A stretch of DNA of 64,000 nucleotides from Elephas maximus indicus (taxonomy: Eukaryota > Chordata > Mammalia > Proboscidea > Elephantidae), in assembly GCF_024166365.1 (NCBI RefSeq), contig NC_064824.1, positions 45,484,608 to 45,548,607 of the forward strand, read 5' to 3'. Made by a program: the position numbers and the translations under genes. Position 1 is the first letter of the stretch. Each line of letters opens with the position of its first letter. Shown here one piece after another: positions 20,236 through 31,159 of the stretch. The notes under the pieces are model-generated. The model saw only the letters and a program-made list of their open reading frames with translations, was not told the DNA's origin and ran no database searches.

Positions 20236-20491
20236 CTGTTTCTTTTTTTATACCAAGAGCTGTGCTTTTATGGGACACTAATATATAATTTATTAGCAGA
20301 ATTTGGTAAAATTTCCAGGAATTCTTTTGGTTGCCTTTTTATTACTGTATATTCATAAATATTGCATCTTTTTTCCCCCTTTGGCCAGAGACCTCTTTAA
20401 ATATGAAATTTTCTACACATAGGTATGGCTGCAATATTAGTCTTTGTCTTGTGCTAATTAGCTCTCTCATAGGTGTGTGTGGTGATGTTGG

Positions 20492-20620
20492 GTTGTTGTT
20501 TTTAGTTGCTGTCTAGTCGATTGTGACTCATTGGCAACCCTGTGTACAGATTTTTGTAAGATATATTTTCTTATTAGAATGAACCTAAGTCAACATGAAG
20601 CATGTGCTTTAGTTTTAGGT
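20492..20620 (-). repeat. Repeat with RTE-like tail and unnamed body, copy 1
   Basis: On the minus strand a body of about 80 bp I do not recognise (ends TATATCTTACAAAAATCTGT) is followed by an RTE/SINE-type 3' end (GTTGCCAATGAGTCAC, CAGCAACTAAAAACAAC). It matches 23430-23566 in the opposite orientation with about 17 mismatches in 122 bp by eye. A T run flanks it at 20621-20640. Confidence 0.7.
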
Positions 20621-20719
20621 TTTTTTTTTTTTTTTTTTTTAAAGGGGGGGACTCTGACCGATTTTATTGCCATTTCTGCCTTCATGTTGTCTAATTTTTT
20701 GCCATTAATATTTTAAGCA

Positions 20720-21355
20720 GTGTTTTGAAAGATAGGGTAGGAATATGTTCAGTCTTTCTACCTTTCAGAATTATTGTTGGCACTGATAACTACGTGTTTC
20801 ATAATCAAGCGTTCAAAAAAAGATATAAAATACAATTTTGTAAATATTGTGAAAACATTAAGCATTTTTTCTTTCAATTAAAGTAAAATGCTATGTGACA
20901 GTTATTATCTCAATGCCAGGTGTTAGCTAAATAAGACACTGAGAAACTAAAGGGGAGAGGGTCTCTGTGTTAAAATGTATGCGTAAAACTGTGTGCTAAA
21001 GTGTTGTTAGGAGTAAAAGAACAGTAAGATACAGACCTTGACTCTAGCAAGCTTGAATGAGTCATTGAGCTGAAAAACATGTATCTGGAAAATCAGCAAA
21101 AACTACCAGGGCATCAGACATCAAGAGAGCACTAGAAAAAGTTAAATGTCAGTGCAGTTGAGAGGAGTGAGAAAAAACTGTTACTGGGATATATGCAGAG
21201 AAGACTTCTTAGAGAGAGATAGCAGTTTGAGCTTTGAGCTTTGGTTGTATGGAGAAAAGGCAGGAGGCTTTCCAGATGTAGCGCATGTTGAAGCAAATAC
21301 AAGAGTGCAGGAATGTTTAAAGCAAGTTCTGTGGATCTTAAGAAAAAACTAAAGG
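20720..21355. other. No gene or repeat seen
   Basis: AT-rich intronic sequence without recognised features. Confidence 0.5.
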
Positions 21356-21359
21356 AAGC

Positions 21360-21530
21360 TCCATCCATGTTATATGTTTGTGTGTCCTTGCCTATTCTTT
21401 CTCCCCCAGCTGATAGAAATTTCCCAAGGGTAGAGATTTTGTTCTCTTTTGTTTCTTCAGCACTAGAGACTGTTCAGAACATGAAGGCATTCAATGAAAT
21501 ATTTGGCCGATGAATGAATAAAAGTTGAGG
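21360..21530 (+). repeat. L2 LINE 3' end fossil
   Basis: TCTTTCTCCCCCAGCTGATAG, AGGGTAGAGATTTTGTTCTC and GGCATTCAATGAAATATTTG match the L2 3' end in order. Confidence 0.75.
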
Positions 21531-21639
21531 GTGAGATTAGATTGAAAGAGGTAGTATTATATCAGATGATAGATAGTTTTGAATGTTACGCCCTATGAGT
21601 TTGTGGGGTGGTGTAGAAGAAAAGAACATTGAGGTGAAA

Positions 21640-22010
21640 TCTGGGGGCCTTGTTTCTAGTTCCGGTTCTGTCCATAAGTACCCATATTATCTAGGAAAGT
21701 TACTACTTCTCTGAGCCTCAGGTTGTTTGTTCATCACTACCGTTGTAGCTAACATTTATTGAGAGTGTGTTGGTGAATGTGTTGAGCATGTGCTAGGTAC
21801 TTGAAAAACTCAGTACATGATTTAGAGCTCATTTTAAACCCTAGGATGTGTAGGTGCTGTTATTTCTTCCAGAGAAAGAACCTAAGGCTTTAGAGATTAA
21901 CTGAATTGCTCAAGGTTATCTACTTAGACTAGAACTTGGTAGAACCAGGATTTGAATTTAGGCCCAATGGGCAGTTGACTCCAGGGTCTGATTGTCAACA
22001 CAGGGTTGCA
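21640..22010. repeat. Two MIR fossils, tail to tail
   Basis: 21640-21740 is a + MIR fragment (GGTTCTGTCCATAAGTA, CTTCTCTGAGCCTCAGG). 21745-22010 is a reverse MIR (ACATTTATTGAGAGTGTG, AACTGAATTGCTCAAGGTTA, CAGGATTTGAATTTAGG). Confidence 0.7.
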
Positions 22011-22494
22011 CTGCTTCATCCACGAAGTGAGTGCTTTGAGAACTTGCTGATTTGGAACTAAATGATAGCTAAGGTCCAGTTACAGCTCTCTTGTTCTGTA
22101 CCTTCTTATCCCGTGGAGGAGTCATTAAAGATTTCAGCCTAAGGGACTGATATTTTGAAAGCAACTTGCGAATCCTTTTGTAAACACATTCTTATCAAAA
22201 AAATTTAGAGGAATGATTTATCTGTGGTGTATGTTTCTATTTCTTCAGTATCTGCTTTCTGAAGGTGAGGCTTATAAATATTTGATAGGTGGAATGGTTA
22301 GGTTGGTGTCAAGTAAAAGGAACCAAATCTGGTTATTTTAAGGATCCTGGAGGATGTTTTTCAGACTCCAGGGAAGTGTTGAACAGTCAAGGCTTAGGAA
22401 GAGCAGGAACCAGGGCAACTATGGCCTTTAAGCAGCAGGTGACACTGATGTCACTCAATGCTAACAATTCCCAATCTTTTGAGAAGCAGCATAG

Positions 22495-22685
22495 ACAGTA
22501 AAGTGCCTGTGTGCCAGTGTTGTGGAGTCAGACTATACGGGTTTGAGTCCTTGGACAGGTTAACCTTATCTGTAAAATCTCCTGAGGTTGTTGGGAGGAT
22601 TACATGAATTTCAGCATGCATGAATGGTTTGTGGCATGCAGCACTAGCTTTTAATAAATATTAGCCATTATTATCATCATTGTTA
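22495..22685 (+). repeat. MIR SINE fossil
   Basis: GTTGTGGAGTCAGACTATAC, GGTTTGAGTCC, CTGTAAAATCTCCTGAGGTTG and TTTTAATAAATATTAGCC appear in MIR order with an internal deletion. Confidence 0.8.
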
Positions 22686-23094
22686 TTATGTTTCTTTGGG
22701 TTCGGAATTCCAGGTTCCTAAAATGGAGAGTTTGATTGGTCTGGCTTGCATCAGGTGTCTAAGTCTGTCGGTCAGGGGGTCAGTGAAGTTAGTATGCATG
22801 TACTGGTTGGGGCTGCCATCCTGAGAATGAGGCATTAGCCAGGGAGCTGCCCTGAGAGATCTCCTCATGGGTAAATTACATCATGACCAAAAGTTAGGAA
22901 GTTAAAATATTTTAATCCATAGTTTGTCCTAAGATGAGTTAGTATGCTTAGTGTGTTTTTCACAAACCTTAAGTTTGTAAGGTGTTTTAATGAGACTAGA
23001 ATATTTTGTTAAATCAAGAACTATAAAAGAAGTCTCCAAAATCCTTTTAAAGAAAGCACTTCATACTTATTTTCAAAGTAGCAAAGGATGAGTT

Positions 23095-23205
23095 TTAGGT
23101 GACCTCAAAGAAATTATTTAACCTTCCTGGCCCTGAGTTTCCTCATTTGTGGAATAGAATTGGACTAAGTGACCTTTAAGGTACTTTTGGCTCTAGAAAT
23201 TAACT
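23095..23205 (+). repeat. MIR fragment
   Basis: GGCCCTGAGTTTCCTCATTTG and GTGACCTTTAAGGTACTTTTGG. Confidence 0.6.
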
Positions 23206-23429
23206 TGCATTTGTGAACCCACATGTCTGCCTACTGGGCATATTGTCCAGAATGTTAATCAGATGAAAAGAACTAACAAACGGGAAACTTAATATTAGGA
23301 AGATATTAATACATTAAAACTTAACACTACTGAGATGCTGTCAATTTTATTTAAGATTTTTCTTTTTCTTTTTAAATGGGGATTAATTAATTTCTCCATT
23401 ATCTGGTAGTGATTTTTCCTCGAGATGAA

Positions 23430-23566
23430 TAAGACAAAAACTACTTCACATGATTCACGTAGACTTAAATTCATTCTAATATGAAGATGTATCTTACAAA
23501 AATCTACGCATAGGGTTGCCAGTGAGTCAGAATCGACTAGACAGCAACTAAAAACAACAACACAAC
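23430..23566 (+). repeat. Repeat with RTE-like tail and unnamed body, copy 2
   Basis: Sense copy: ACTACTTCACATGATTCACG, TTCATTCTAATATGAAG, TATCTTACAAAAATCTACG, then GGTTGCCAGTGAGTCAG and CGACTAGACAGCAAC. Partner of 20492-20620 in inverted orientation, about 2.9 kb apart. Confidence 0.7.
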
Positions 23567-23736
23567 ATCTGTATGTTTTGGTTGTGATCAGCTCCCTGGG
23601 TTTTATGACATTTTCTTTCACCATTTTTACCACTCTTAGTCATCACTGTAAATTTTTTGGATTTTGGTAGTACATTTATTCCATACCACTTGGGTCTATT
23701 TTAATTTTATATCTCATGTTTCTCACTTGAGGTTTG

Positions 23737-23747
23737 AGAGAGAGAGA

Positions 23748-23779
<32 letters not shown>

Positions 23780-23790
23780 CAGAGAGAATA
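23737..23790. repeat. GA/TG compound microsatellite
   Basis: GAGAGAGAGAG, then TG repeats, then GAGACAGAGAG. Confidence 0.9.
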
Positions 23791-23879
23791 GAAAATAGAT
23801 ACTCTCCTAACTAGCTCAATGCCTTAAGTATCACATCTTATACTGTATTTTATTCAGTACAGTATCTAAAACAGGCTGT

Positions 23880-24088
23880 GGGGGTCCTTGAGTAGTGCAA
23901 ATAGTGCACTGGGCTGCTAACTGAAAGGTTGGAGGTTTGAGTCCACCCAGAGAAGCCTCAGAAGAAAGCCCTGGCAGTGTACATCCAAAAAATCAGCCGT
24001 TGAAAACTCCGTGGAGCACAGTTCTATTCTGACACACATGGGGTCACCATGAGCCAGAATTGACTTGACAGCAGTTTTTGTTTTTTTT
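23880..24088 (+). repeat. tRNA-type SINE (CCTGGGTG-type body)
   Basis: GGGGTCCTTGAGTAGTGCAA to CAGCAGTTTTTG, with the GAAGAAAGCCCTGGCAGTG body block. Flanked by TAAAACAGGCT (about 23867) and TTAAAAGACAGGCT (about 24088), an imperfect target duplication. Confidence 0.9.
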
Positions 24089-24104
24089 AAAAGACAGGCT
24101 AGAT

Positions 24105-25605
24105 ACCTAGCTTGGCACTTAAGTAGTAGAAAGTTTGTAATAATTGTTGGCCATGACCCTGGGTGCTAGGATTGAGTTTGGTTGTATTACTACATATACA
24201 GCTCTGTATCTTCATTTCAGTTTAAGTCCATTTCATTTCAAGTAGAGTTGAGGTAGAAAACGGTAATGGGTACATAGGGGAGAGCATGAGAAAAGGTAGG
24301 AATGAGCCATTGAAGGAGACCAAAGTAGCAGAATGTTCATCATCATTATTTGATTTTATTTTAAAGCTGACACTTGATTATTTGGCTTGTCTACATTACT
24401 TTAATGAACAGAACTTCAAATTTGCATATTCCACCATGCAGGACAGTTTCTTCTGGAATTCATACTGTGGAGGAAATTGATGGTCACTTAGAGTCTCCTC
24501 AGCACCATTTCCTTATATGTGCTTTTATGTTACTTTTTTCCTGTCAGCTAGCATTGCACTGAAGTGAGAGGGATGCAAAGTGGAAGTGTCAGCCTGCCTG
24601 CTAGCTTTGCTTGCAGCTTTCTTTTCTTTTTGAGCAAAGGATGAGAGAGTGTTGATTGGAGAGTTGACACTAAATTGTACTACTGATTTGATAAAGTGGT
24701 TGGAACTTTGAAATTGTAATTTAGGTTTCAATTCCGGCCTCTGCCACTTTCCCTCTGGGTAAGGTGAATTACTTAATTTTATTTAGCTACATTTCTTCAT
24801 CTGTTCAGTGGGAAACATCACAAACAGTACTTTTAAAGATTAAATTTTTGTAGGCTTAAAATTAGTGCTTGTACAGGCAACTGCAATTTTTTATTAACAA
24901 TTTTCACTTATACACGATAATAAGAACTAGGGAGGAGTATGGAAGAGTAAAATATACAGAGTATTCCCATGTGTTATTCTGTGGTATAGTTTCACTTTTT
25001 TTTTCTCCTGCCAATTAAATATATTTTTATAGCCATCAAGCATTAACAAATTGATCAGCGTATTTTCCTTCTTTCTTCTCCAGTTTCCGGCAGAGGAGTT
25101 AACAATCAAATTGATTAAAAAAATTAAAAACTTTGAAAATTAGCAGCCAAGAGAACTAAATCATTAGCTGAAACTCAGAGTAATAAATGGGTCCTGAATA
25201 ATTGATGGTAAAATATTGTATTTGTTTTTCAGAAATGATTCTTTTTGGATCGGACAGCTGAGGTGGTCATTGGGGAAAAAATAGATTTTGTGATGCAAAT
25301 CTCTTCAGTGGAAGGGAAGAGAATGAGAAGAGAAATTATTAATATACCAGTGAACTCTTTAGGATGAACACTTAAGTTTGGAAACTTGGGAAAGCATGGT
25401 ATGGATGAGGGCAGTCATGCCGTTTATTTGATCCTTGAGGATCAAAACTGGGACACTATTAGCATTCAGTTTCTACTTGGTTGCATGGAACTTTTGCAGG
25501 CATAACAGGAATTTTATCACATCTATCCCCTGCCTACTAATTTTTTGTAGCATTCCAATTGGGATTACCTGAAAATGCTTCCTCCTTCAATTTCCAAATG
25601 GGGAT
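24105..25605. other. Mostly unique intron; MIR fragment at about 24690-24830
   Basis: TTCAATTCCGGCCTCTGCCAC and CATTTCTTCATCTGTTCAGTGGG mark the MIR. The rest is AT-rich without recognised features. Confidence 0.55.
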
Positions 25606-25611
25606 TATCGC

Positions 25612-26090
25612 ACCTGATTTGAGAATCATTATCCAGGGATTCTTAACTTTTTTGTGCTATAGATCTTTTTGTAGTCTGGTGAAACTCTTCAGCATGATGT
25701 TTTAAATGCATAAAATAAAATCAGAGAAACCAGTTATATTGAAATACAGTTATCAAAATATTAAAATATGTAATATATAGGTACATTGTTAACACAGTAA
25801 AAAGACAAGATTTAGAGGTGAATCTAATTGTCTTAAATTTGAACTAGTGATGAGTGTAAATATTTTGACAACTGCAGTCACTGTAATAGAATGTGAAAAG
25901 ATCTGTGATTTCTTTTGGTGACAAAGACAGCAGGTAATGCTAGTACTGCTGTAGACCGTTGCCTGCATTAGTAACTGAAGGAAATGTTAAACTTAAGTTA
26001 GAAGTTAATGAAATTAGAGAAATAATTATTAGCCAAGTTCATGGACTCCTGAGTTCTTTCTGTGGATGTTTTGGGGGTTCCCTGACCCCT
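25612..26090 (+). mobile_element. Non-autonomous hAT-type DNA transposon fossil
   Basis: Starts GGGATTCTTAACTTTTTTGTG and ends near TTTTGGGGGTTCC, the terminal style of eutherian hAT elements. The interior (ATGCATAAAATAAAATCAGAG, AGTGATGAGTGTAAATATTT, TTTGGTGACAAAGACAGCAG) matches a family I remember but cannot name with certainty. No transposase frame. Confidence 0.6.
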
Positions 26091-26227
26091 CAGGAGCATT
26101 TCTGTGACCCAAACAGCACTCCCATTCCTGTGTCATCCTAGTCCCAAATACATAGGCAGGCTACAGATTTTATTCCCACTGTTATGAAGGAGATGCTACT
26201 GTAGACAGAATTATGTTATTTTTATAC

Positions 26228-26400
26228 TAACTTTTTAAAATTGAAAAATAATATATCCACATAATTTAAAAATAAAAATTTAACAGTACAGAAGGATATA
26301 CTTGAAAAATAAGTGCCCTTCTGTCCCCAGATTCCCACTGTACAGAGGCAGCTACTATTACCAGTTTGTGTGTGTGTTCTAGAAAGTTTCTAGACAAATG
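26228..26400 (-). mobile_element. L1M fragment
   Basis: Reverse ancient L1 3' text: AGTACAGAAGGATATACTTG, CAGATTCCCACTGTACAGAGG, CAGCTACTATTACCAG. Confidence 0.55.
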
Positions 26401-26819
26401 CTTTTTACTTGGTAAAGTGGGCAGTTGCTTCTCTTGCTGTACTCATTTTACAAGTGAGTAATAGGTGCCTTTAAAGTTTCTTTCTTAATCGACAGTCATA
26501 AAGTCAGAGAATAAAATATCTGTAATTGAGAATTGGCAATTTGCAGGTTTTCTGTTGGCTATTTGGGGTTTGGATATCAAACCTGTCATTTCCATGAGGG
26601 AATGCAAAGCCTTGCATTATGCATAGGACTTTTGTTTGTATTACTGTATATAGAGAATATTAAAATCAGATTAACTGTTGATTAAATGGCTTGCCAATAT
26701 GTTTTTTCTAACATTTATGGCCTTGGGTCAGAGAGGGAATGATAAGGTACCCCTTTGAAGAAAGATATTTCAGGTATCATGTTGGCAAGCCGGATCTTTC
26801 ATACAGACTGCACTCTCTC

Positions 26820-26970
26820 AATTTTTCATTGTATTTGTTTGTGATGTCTGTTCATTCAGTAAATGGCTCCATGAACACAAGGACTGTCTGTATCACCTTT
26901 GTGCCTCCCATCATCTGGCACAGTGAATGCACGTGGTAGCTGTTCATTAAACATTTGTTGACTGAATGAA
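26820..26970 (+). repeat. L2 LINE 3' end fossil
   Basis: CTCCATGAACACAAGGACTG, CTGGCACAGTGAATGCACG and TTAAACATTTGTTGACTGAATG. Confidence 0.8.
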
Positions 26971-27009
26971 AAACACTTGCTTTGTGCTTCAGACACAGAA
27001 AGAGACTAG

Positions 27010-27308
27010 CTGTCCCCCGGCCACCATTTTAACTCAGTAATAAAGTCACCCCCGAGGCTCACCCTTCAGCCAAAGATTAGACAGGCCCATAAAACAAAAC
27101 GAGACAAAAGGGGCATAGCCTAGAGGGCAAGGACTAGCAGGCAGGAGACGACAGGAAAGCTGGTAATAGGGAACCCAAGGTCGAGAAGGGAGAGTGTTGA
27201 CATGTCGTGGGGTTGTTAACCAATGTCATACAATATGTATACTAACAGTTTAATAAGAAACTAGTTTGTTCTGTAAACGTTCATCTAAAGTACAATTAAA
27301 AAAAAGAG
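27010..27308 (+). mobile_element. L1-type 3' end, about 300 bp
   Basis: Contains CCTTCAGCCAAAGATTAGACAGG and ends TAAAGTACAATTAAAAAAAA. It shares blocks with 13211-13603, so both belong to one older L1 subfamily. AAAGAGAC on the left and AGAGAGAC on the right look like target duplications. Confidence 0.7.
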
Positions 27309-27645
27309 AGACAAGGTGTAGTACTTGTCTTCAAGCAGCTTATGACTGTTGTAAGTATGAGAGGAAAGAATAGTATACGGGTGATTCAGTATGAAGTTCA
27401 GTGTATTTGAAAGATAAAAACGATATTGTAGAAATTAGTGTCATGATTTGAACCAGTGTGTGAGTTCATGTAATAGTTAGTTTAGTGTATTATTGAATTA
27501 ATTTTTACAGATCAGTGTTGAAATTACTCCTCTATGCCAGAATGCCATGAATTAGACACATGTCATAGGGACGTGTGCGATATATACCATTATAGTTATT
27601 GGAGGATTGAAACAGTTTTTGTGGTCTAGTGTAGATCCACCTTTT

Positions 27646-27996
27646 TGTTTTTGTTAACTGTCATCAAGTTAGCTCCCGACTTTTGGCAACCCCACGCACA
27701 ACAACAAAATGCTGCGTGGTCCTCTACCATCCCATGATCATTTGTAGATCAAACCTTTGTGATTGATAGGGTTTTCATTGGCTGATTTTTGGAAGTAGAT
27801 TGTCAGGCCTTTCTTCCTAGTTCCTTTTGGTCTAGAAGCTCTGCTGAACATTCAGGCCTCCACTTACTGAGGGATGGTGGCTGTGAATTGCATTGGCAGG
27901 GATGGTGGCATGAGATGCATTAGCTGGGAATTGAACTCAGGTCTCCCACACGGAAGGTGAGAATTCTACCACTGGACCACCATTGTCCTCCATATG
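27646..27996 (-). repeat. tRNA-Gly-headed SINE with RTE-like tail
   Basis: Read on the minus strand, the head closely resembles tRNA-Gly: A box TGGTCCAGTGGTA (27967-27979), then AGAATTCTCACC, then B box GAGTTCAATTCC (27927-27938). The middle carries GAAAGGCCTGACAATCTAC and the 3' end an RTE-like CGGGAGCTAACTTGATGAC tail. Perfect 8-bp target duplications CACCTTTT at 27638-27645 and 27997-28004. The usual SINEs in this window have a different tRNA head. Confidence 0.85.
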
Positions 27997-28326
27997 CACC
28001 TTTTAAGACAAACAAAATCCTATTACAAACAGTGTCTGTCAAAAGAGTTCTGAGTAAAAGAACCATTGTGTTACGGAGAATGATCCAAAGAGAGTGCTGC
28101 TTGATTATTTACTATACAAGCAATGCATAAGATTTACTTACTTTAGCTTAAAGCTCAGGGCCCACTTTCCATAAAGGAAGTACGTGGAATAGGATTGTCT
28201 CTACTTTATAGGCGCTTCAGTCAGTAGCAGTTACTCTTCAGTTTTACTTGAAATAGTTCAAGAACCTTGACAGAGTTCTTAAGAACTTTTCAAAATATCC
28301 GCAAAAGAAATACAAAAGATTTAAGA

Positions 28327-28518
28327 CAGTGATTCTTAAACTTTGGTGTGCATCAGAATCACCTGGAAGAGGGCTTGTTAAAACCCAGATCACTGGGCCC
28401 CATCCCCAGAGTATCTGATTTAGTGGGTCATGGGTGAGACCAGAGAATTTGCACTTTTGGCGAGTTCCCAGGCGATCCTGACACTGTTTCTTGGGAACTC
28501 CACTTGGAGAACCACCAG
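28327..28518 (+). mobile_element. MER5A-like hAT MITE
   Basis: Starts CAGTGATTCTTAAACTTTGG and ends GGAGAACCACCAG, which are inverted ends of each other, with GCATCAGAATCACCTGG, CTGGGCCCCATCCCCAGAG and GAATTTGCACTTTTGGCGAG inside. Confidence 0.88.
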
Positions 28519-28529
28519 TTTAGGAAGTA

Positions 28530-29255
28530 GCATAGTGGTGAGATGCTTTTATAAAATGCATAAGTAGGCTTTACTCTACATCTACCAACCAAATCATAGT
28601 TTATGGGTGATTTGTCTAGGTAGAAAAAAAATGTTGGCATGTGCGCCCATGTCAGGTGCCTGTCTGCCTCACCATTTTGCCACTCCTTTCCAGGTTTCTT
28701 TCTTTTTGTTCTAATTCATTGGCATTCAGACTTTTTGACTAACTCATTGTGTATGTGTAACTGAAACAAAATACATTTCGATATGCATGCATACAGAAAC
28801 ACACTTATATACACATGTTTTTTTCCTTTTCAGTTCAGTTTTATCAAAAATTATTTTGGTCACAAGCTGCTAAATTGATTTCATGATTGGCTAATGGTTT
28901 AACCCACAGTTTGAAAAACAACTGCTCTAATTAATTCAGCAAATGTGGATAATACATCATTTACTATATACAATGATAAGTAAATTATATTAAGCCATGT
29001 ACGTTTAGGTATTTCCTTTACGCTAGAGTTACAGGGTTTAATCTTGATGGGAGCTAGGGTTCTGTAGGGTATGTCATCAAGTTTTTATTTGTAGGATTGA
29101 TCATGGAGGCAGTATATGGATGGTGGTGGTGGCAAAAGATTAGGAGGCTGGTGCATTAAGAATGTGATATCTAGCTGTGTATTTTCAGCAAATTTATGAC
29201 TGAGAAAAAATATTTGGATATCTTCTGGATTAAGACATATCAGTTGTCTCCGTTG
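28530..29255. other. No gene seen
   Basis: AT-rich intronic sequence without recognised features. Confidence 0.5.
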
Positions 29256-29257
29256 CA

Positions 29258-29430
29258 TATCAGGGTTTCTTAACTGAGTCCCTGGTGCATAGATAGACTT
29301 AATGGAGTCTCTGAATTTCCTGATTTTCTTCCCCACACAGTTTTATATGTATGTGTTCCCTCCCCCACCCCCAACAGAATCTTCAGATTATTAATGGAGT
29401 AAATGGCTTAGAGGAGGTTAAGAATCACAT
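29258..29430 (+). mobile_element. Probable hAT MITE fossil
   Basis: CAGGGTTTCTTAACTGAGTC at the left and GGAGGTTAAGAATCAC at the right are hAT-style inverted ends around a diverged interior. Confidence 0.45.
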
Positions 29431-29434
29431 TTTA

Positions 29435-30120
29435 GTAGATGATATAGTTTACTTTTTTGTTGTTAATTTTCATTGTGTATGAATCACAAAGTTCTAAAAT
29501 TTCCGAAGAGTCTAAGGAGATATTTAGACTTTAGACTCTTGAGTTTAAACTATTGTAAAATACAGAATTTTATTTACTCTTAGATTCTTTCAAGTGGAAA
29601 CACATCACTGAAGAGTGCAAATATTGTAAATGGAGTATAAAGGGAGATTCTTCCTTGTAAGCACTAAAGTAAATTCATTTAAATATTGCTTTCCTGTATT
29701 GTGGTAGAATCATCTAGAAACAGGAGCATAATTGAAAGTTGCCTGATATGAACATAGCGTAAGGAAGATAGATATTCATTGTCTGTGGAAGGGTTATATA
29801 GGATGGAAGAAGGATGAGTAAAGCAGTACCCAGTGATCATTGGAAGTGTGTGCAGCCATCTGAGCATATCTTGAGATAGATAATTTCTCTGTAACTTGGA
29901 AGAACAAAACGTTGAAACATCCAAACTCACTGTTTTTGGAAATAACCCCCTCACTCCAATTATAATAGTATCATATGTTTATTTTTCTAAAAAAAAAAAC
30001 AATATGCAGGAAAACTATATAGAAAACAGAGCATTCTCAGTCCTATCACTAAGATATCCGTGGTTGACATTCAGGTGAGCAAGTGTACATCATTTCATGC
30101 TGTTTTCTGTGTATTTATAT
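29435..30120. other. No gene seen
   Basis: AT-rich intronic sequence; the frame at 29679-29954 (minus) has no domain. Confidence 0.5.
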
Positions 30121-30122
30121 AT

Positions 30123-30340
30123 AAGGAGTCCTGGTGGTTCAGTGGTTAAGCGCTTTGCTACCAATATAAAGATCAGCAGTTTGAACCCACCAGCCATGCT
30201 CTGCAGGAAAAACATATGGCAGTCTGCTTCCGTAAAGATTACAGCCTTGGAAACCCTTGGGGGCAGTTTTATGTGCTGTAAGGCCGCTACTATGAGTCAA
30301 AGTTGACTCTACAGCAATCGTTTTTTTTGTTTTGTTTTGT
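30123..30340 (+). repeat. tRNA-type SINE, long variant
   Basis: AAGGAGTCCTGGTGGTTCAG to GACTCTACAGCAATCG, including GGCAGTCTGCTTCCGTAAAG. Confidence 0.9.
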
Positions 30341-30349
30341 TAAATTTGT

Positions 30350-30553
30350 GGAGCCCCTACATGGTGCAAATGGTTAATAGACTTGGCTGCTAGCCAAAAA
30401 TTAGGCTGTTCGAGTCTACCAGAGGTGCCTCGGAAGAAAGGCCTGATGATCTGCTGAAATAGCAGTCATTAAAAACCCTGTGTAGCACACTTCTACTCTA
30501 ACCACGTGTGGGGTCACCATGAGTTGGAATCAACTCGATGGGAACTGGCTTAG
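30350..30553 (+). repeat. tRNA-type SINE (AGAAAGGCCTG subtype)
   Basis: GTGGAGCCCCTACATGGTGC to CTCGATGGGAACTGG, directly after the previous SINE and directly before a TG repeat. Confidence 0.9.

Positions 30554-30555
<2 letters not shown>

Positions 30556-30600
<45 letters not shown>
30556..30600. repeat. TG microsatellite, 45 bp
   Basis: Uninterrupted GT/TG run growing from the tail of the SINE at 30350-30553; likely length-polymorphic. Confidence 0.95.
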
Positions 30601-30601
<1 letters not shown>

Positions 30602-30604
30602 TTT

Positions 30605-31155
30605 GTTTTGTCATCTGTTCCTTCAGATTGAAAAATCTTAGGAAAAAAATCTATTTAGCCCAGCTTGCATCATCTAGTCAGTTATTAGACTAGTCCTTGT
30701 TACAGTAGCCTGGAAGGTGGATATTGTAAGAGACTGGCAGCTTGCCTTTGGATCATCAGTCTGTAGTGGAGCTTGGGAGGAAGACATAGTGATTCCCCAA
30801 AACAAGGGAATGTAAAGCATAGATAGGGTAATTAGAGAAATTCTTGAGGGCTGGGCATTGATCCTGATTTGTTATTAGTATAACTAGGTGATATTTTATT
30901 GTGTATACTTACTGTAACTTAATTAGCTCCTGGTTGATTCACATTGTCAAGTAGTCAGAGTTTTTAGTTCTTAATGAAAAATGCTTTTGACTTCTGAATT
31001 AAAGTTCGGAAGATTTTTCTCCCGTCCTAGGTTACTAATTATCTCAAGTTTTCTTCTAGAACGTCTGTGGTTTATTCTAGTTAGCACTGCTCTATAGACC
31101 CAATTTTCTCATCCAAGTGGATATTTAGTTATCTAAACAGTTTTTAAAGAGTCGT
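30605..31155. other. No gene seen
   Basis: Unique-looking intron. Confidence 0.5.
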
Positions 31156-31159
31156 CTTT

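Noticed and set aside
27924..27991. A functional tRNA-Gly gene
   Set aside because: The A and B boxes match, but the sequence continues into a SINE body, lacks a paired acceptor stem and terminator, and has target duplications around the whole element.
30556..30600. CRISPR-like or other spaced repeat array
   Set aside because: It is a simple dinucleotide microsatellite. No spaced repeat arrays occur in this eukaryotic window.
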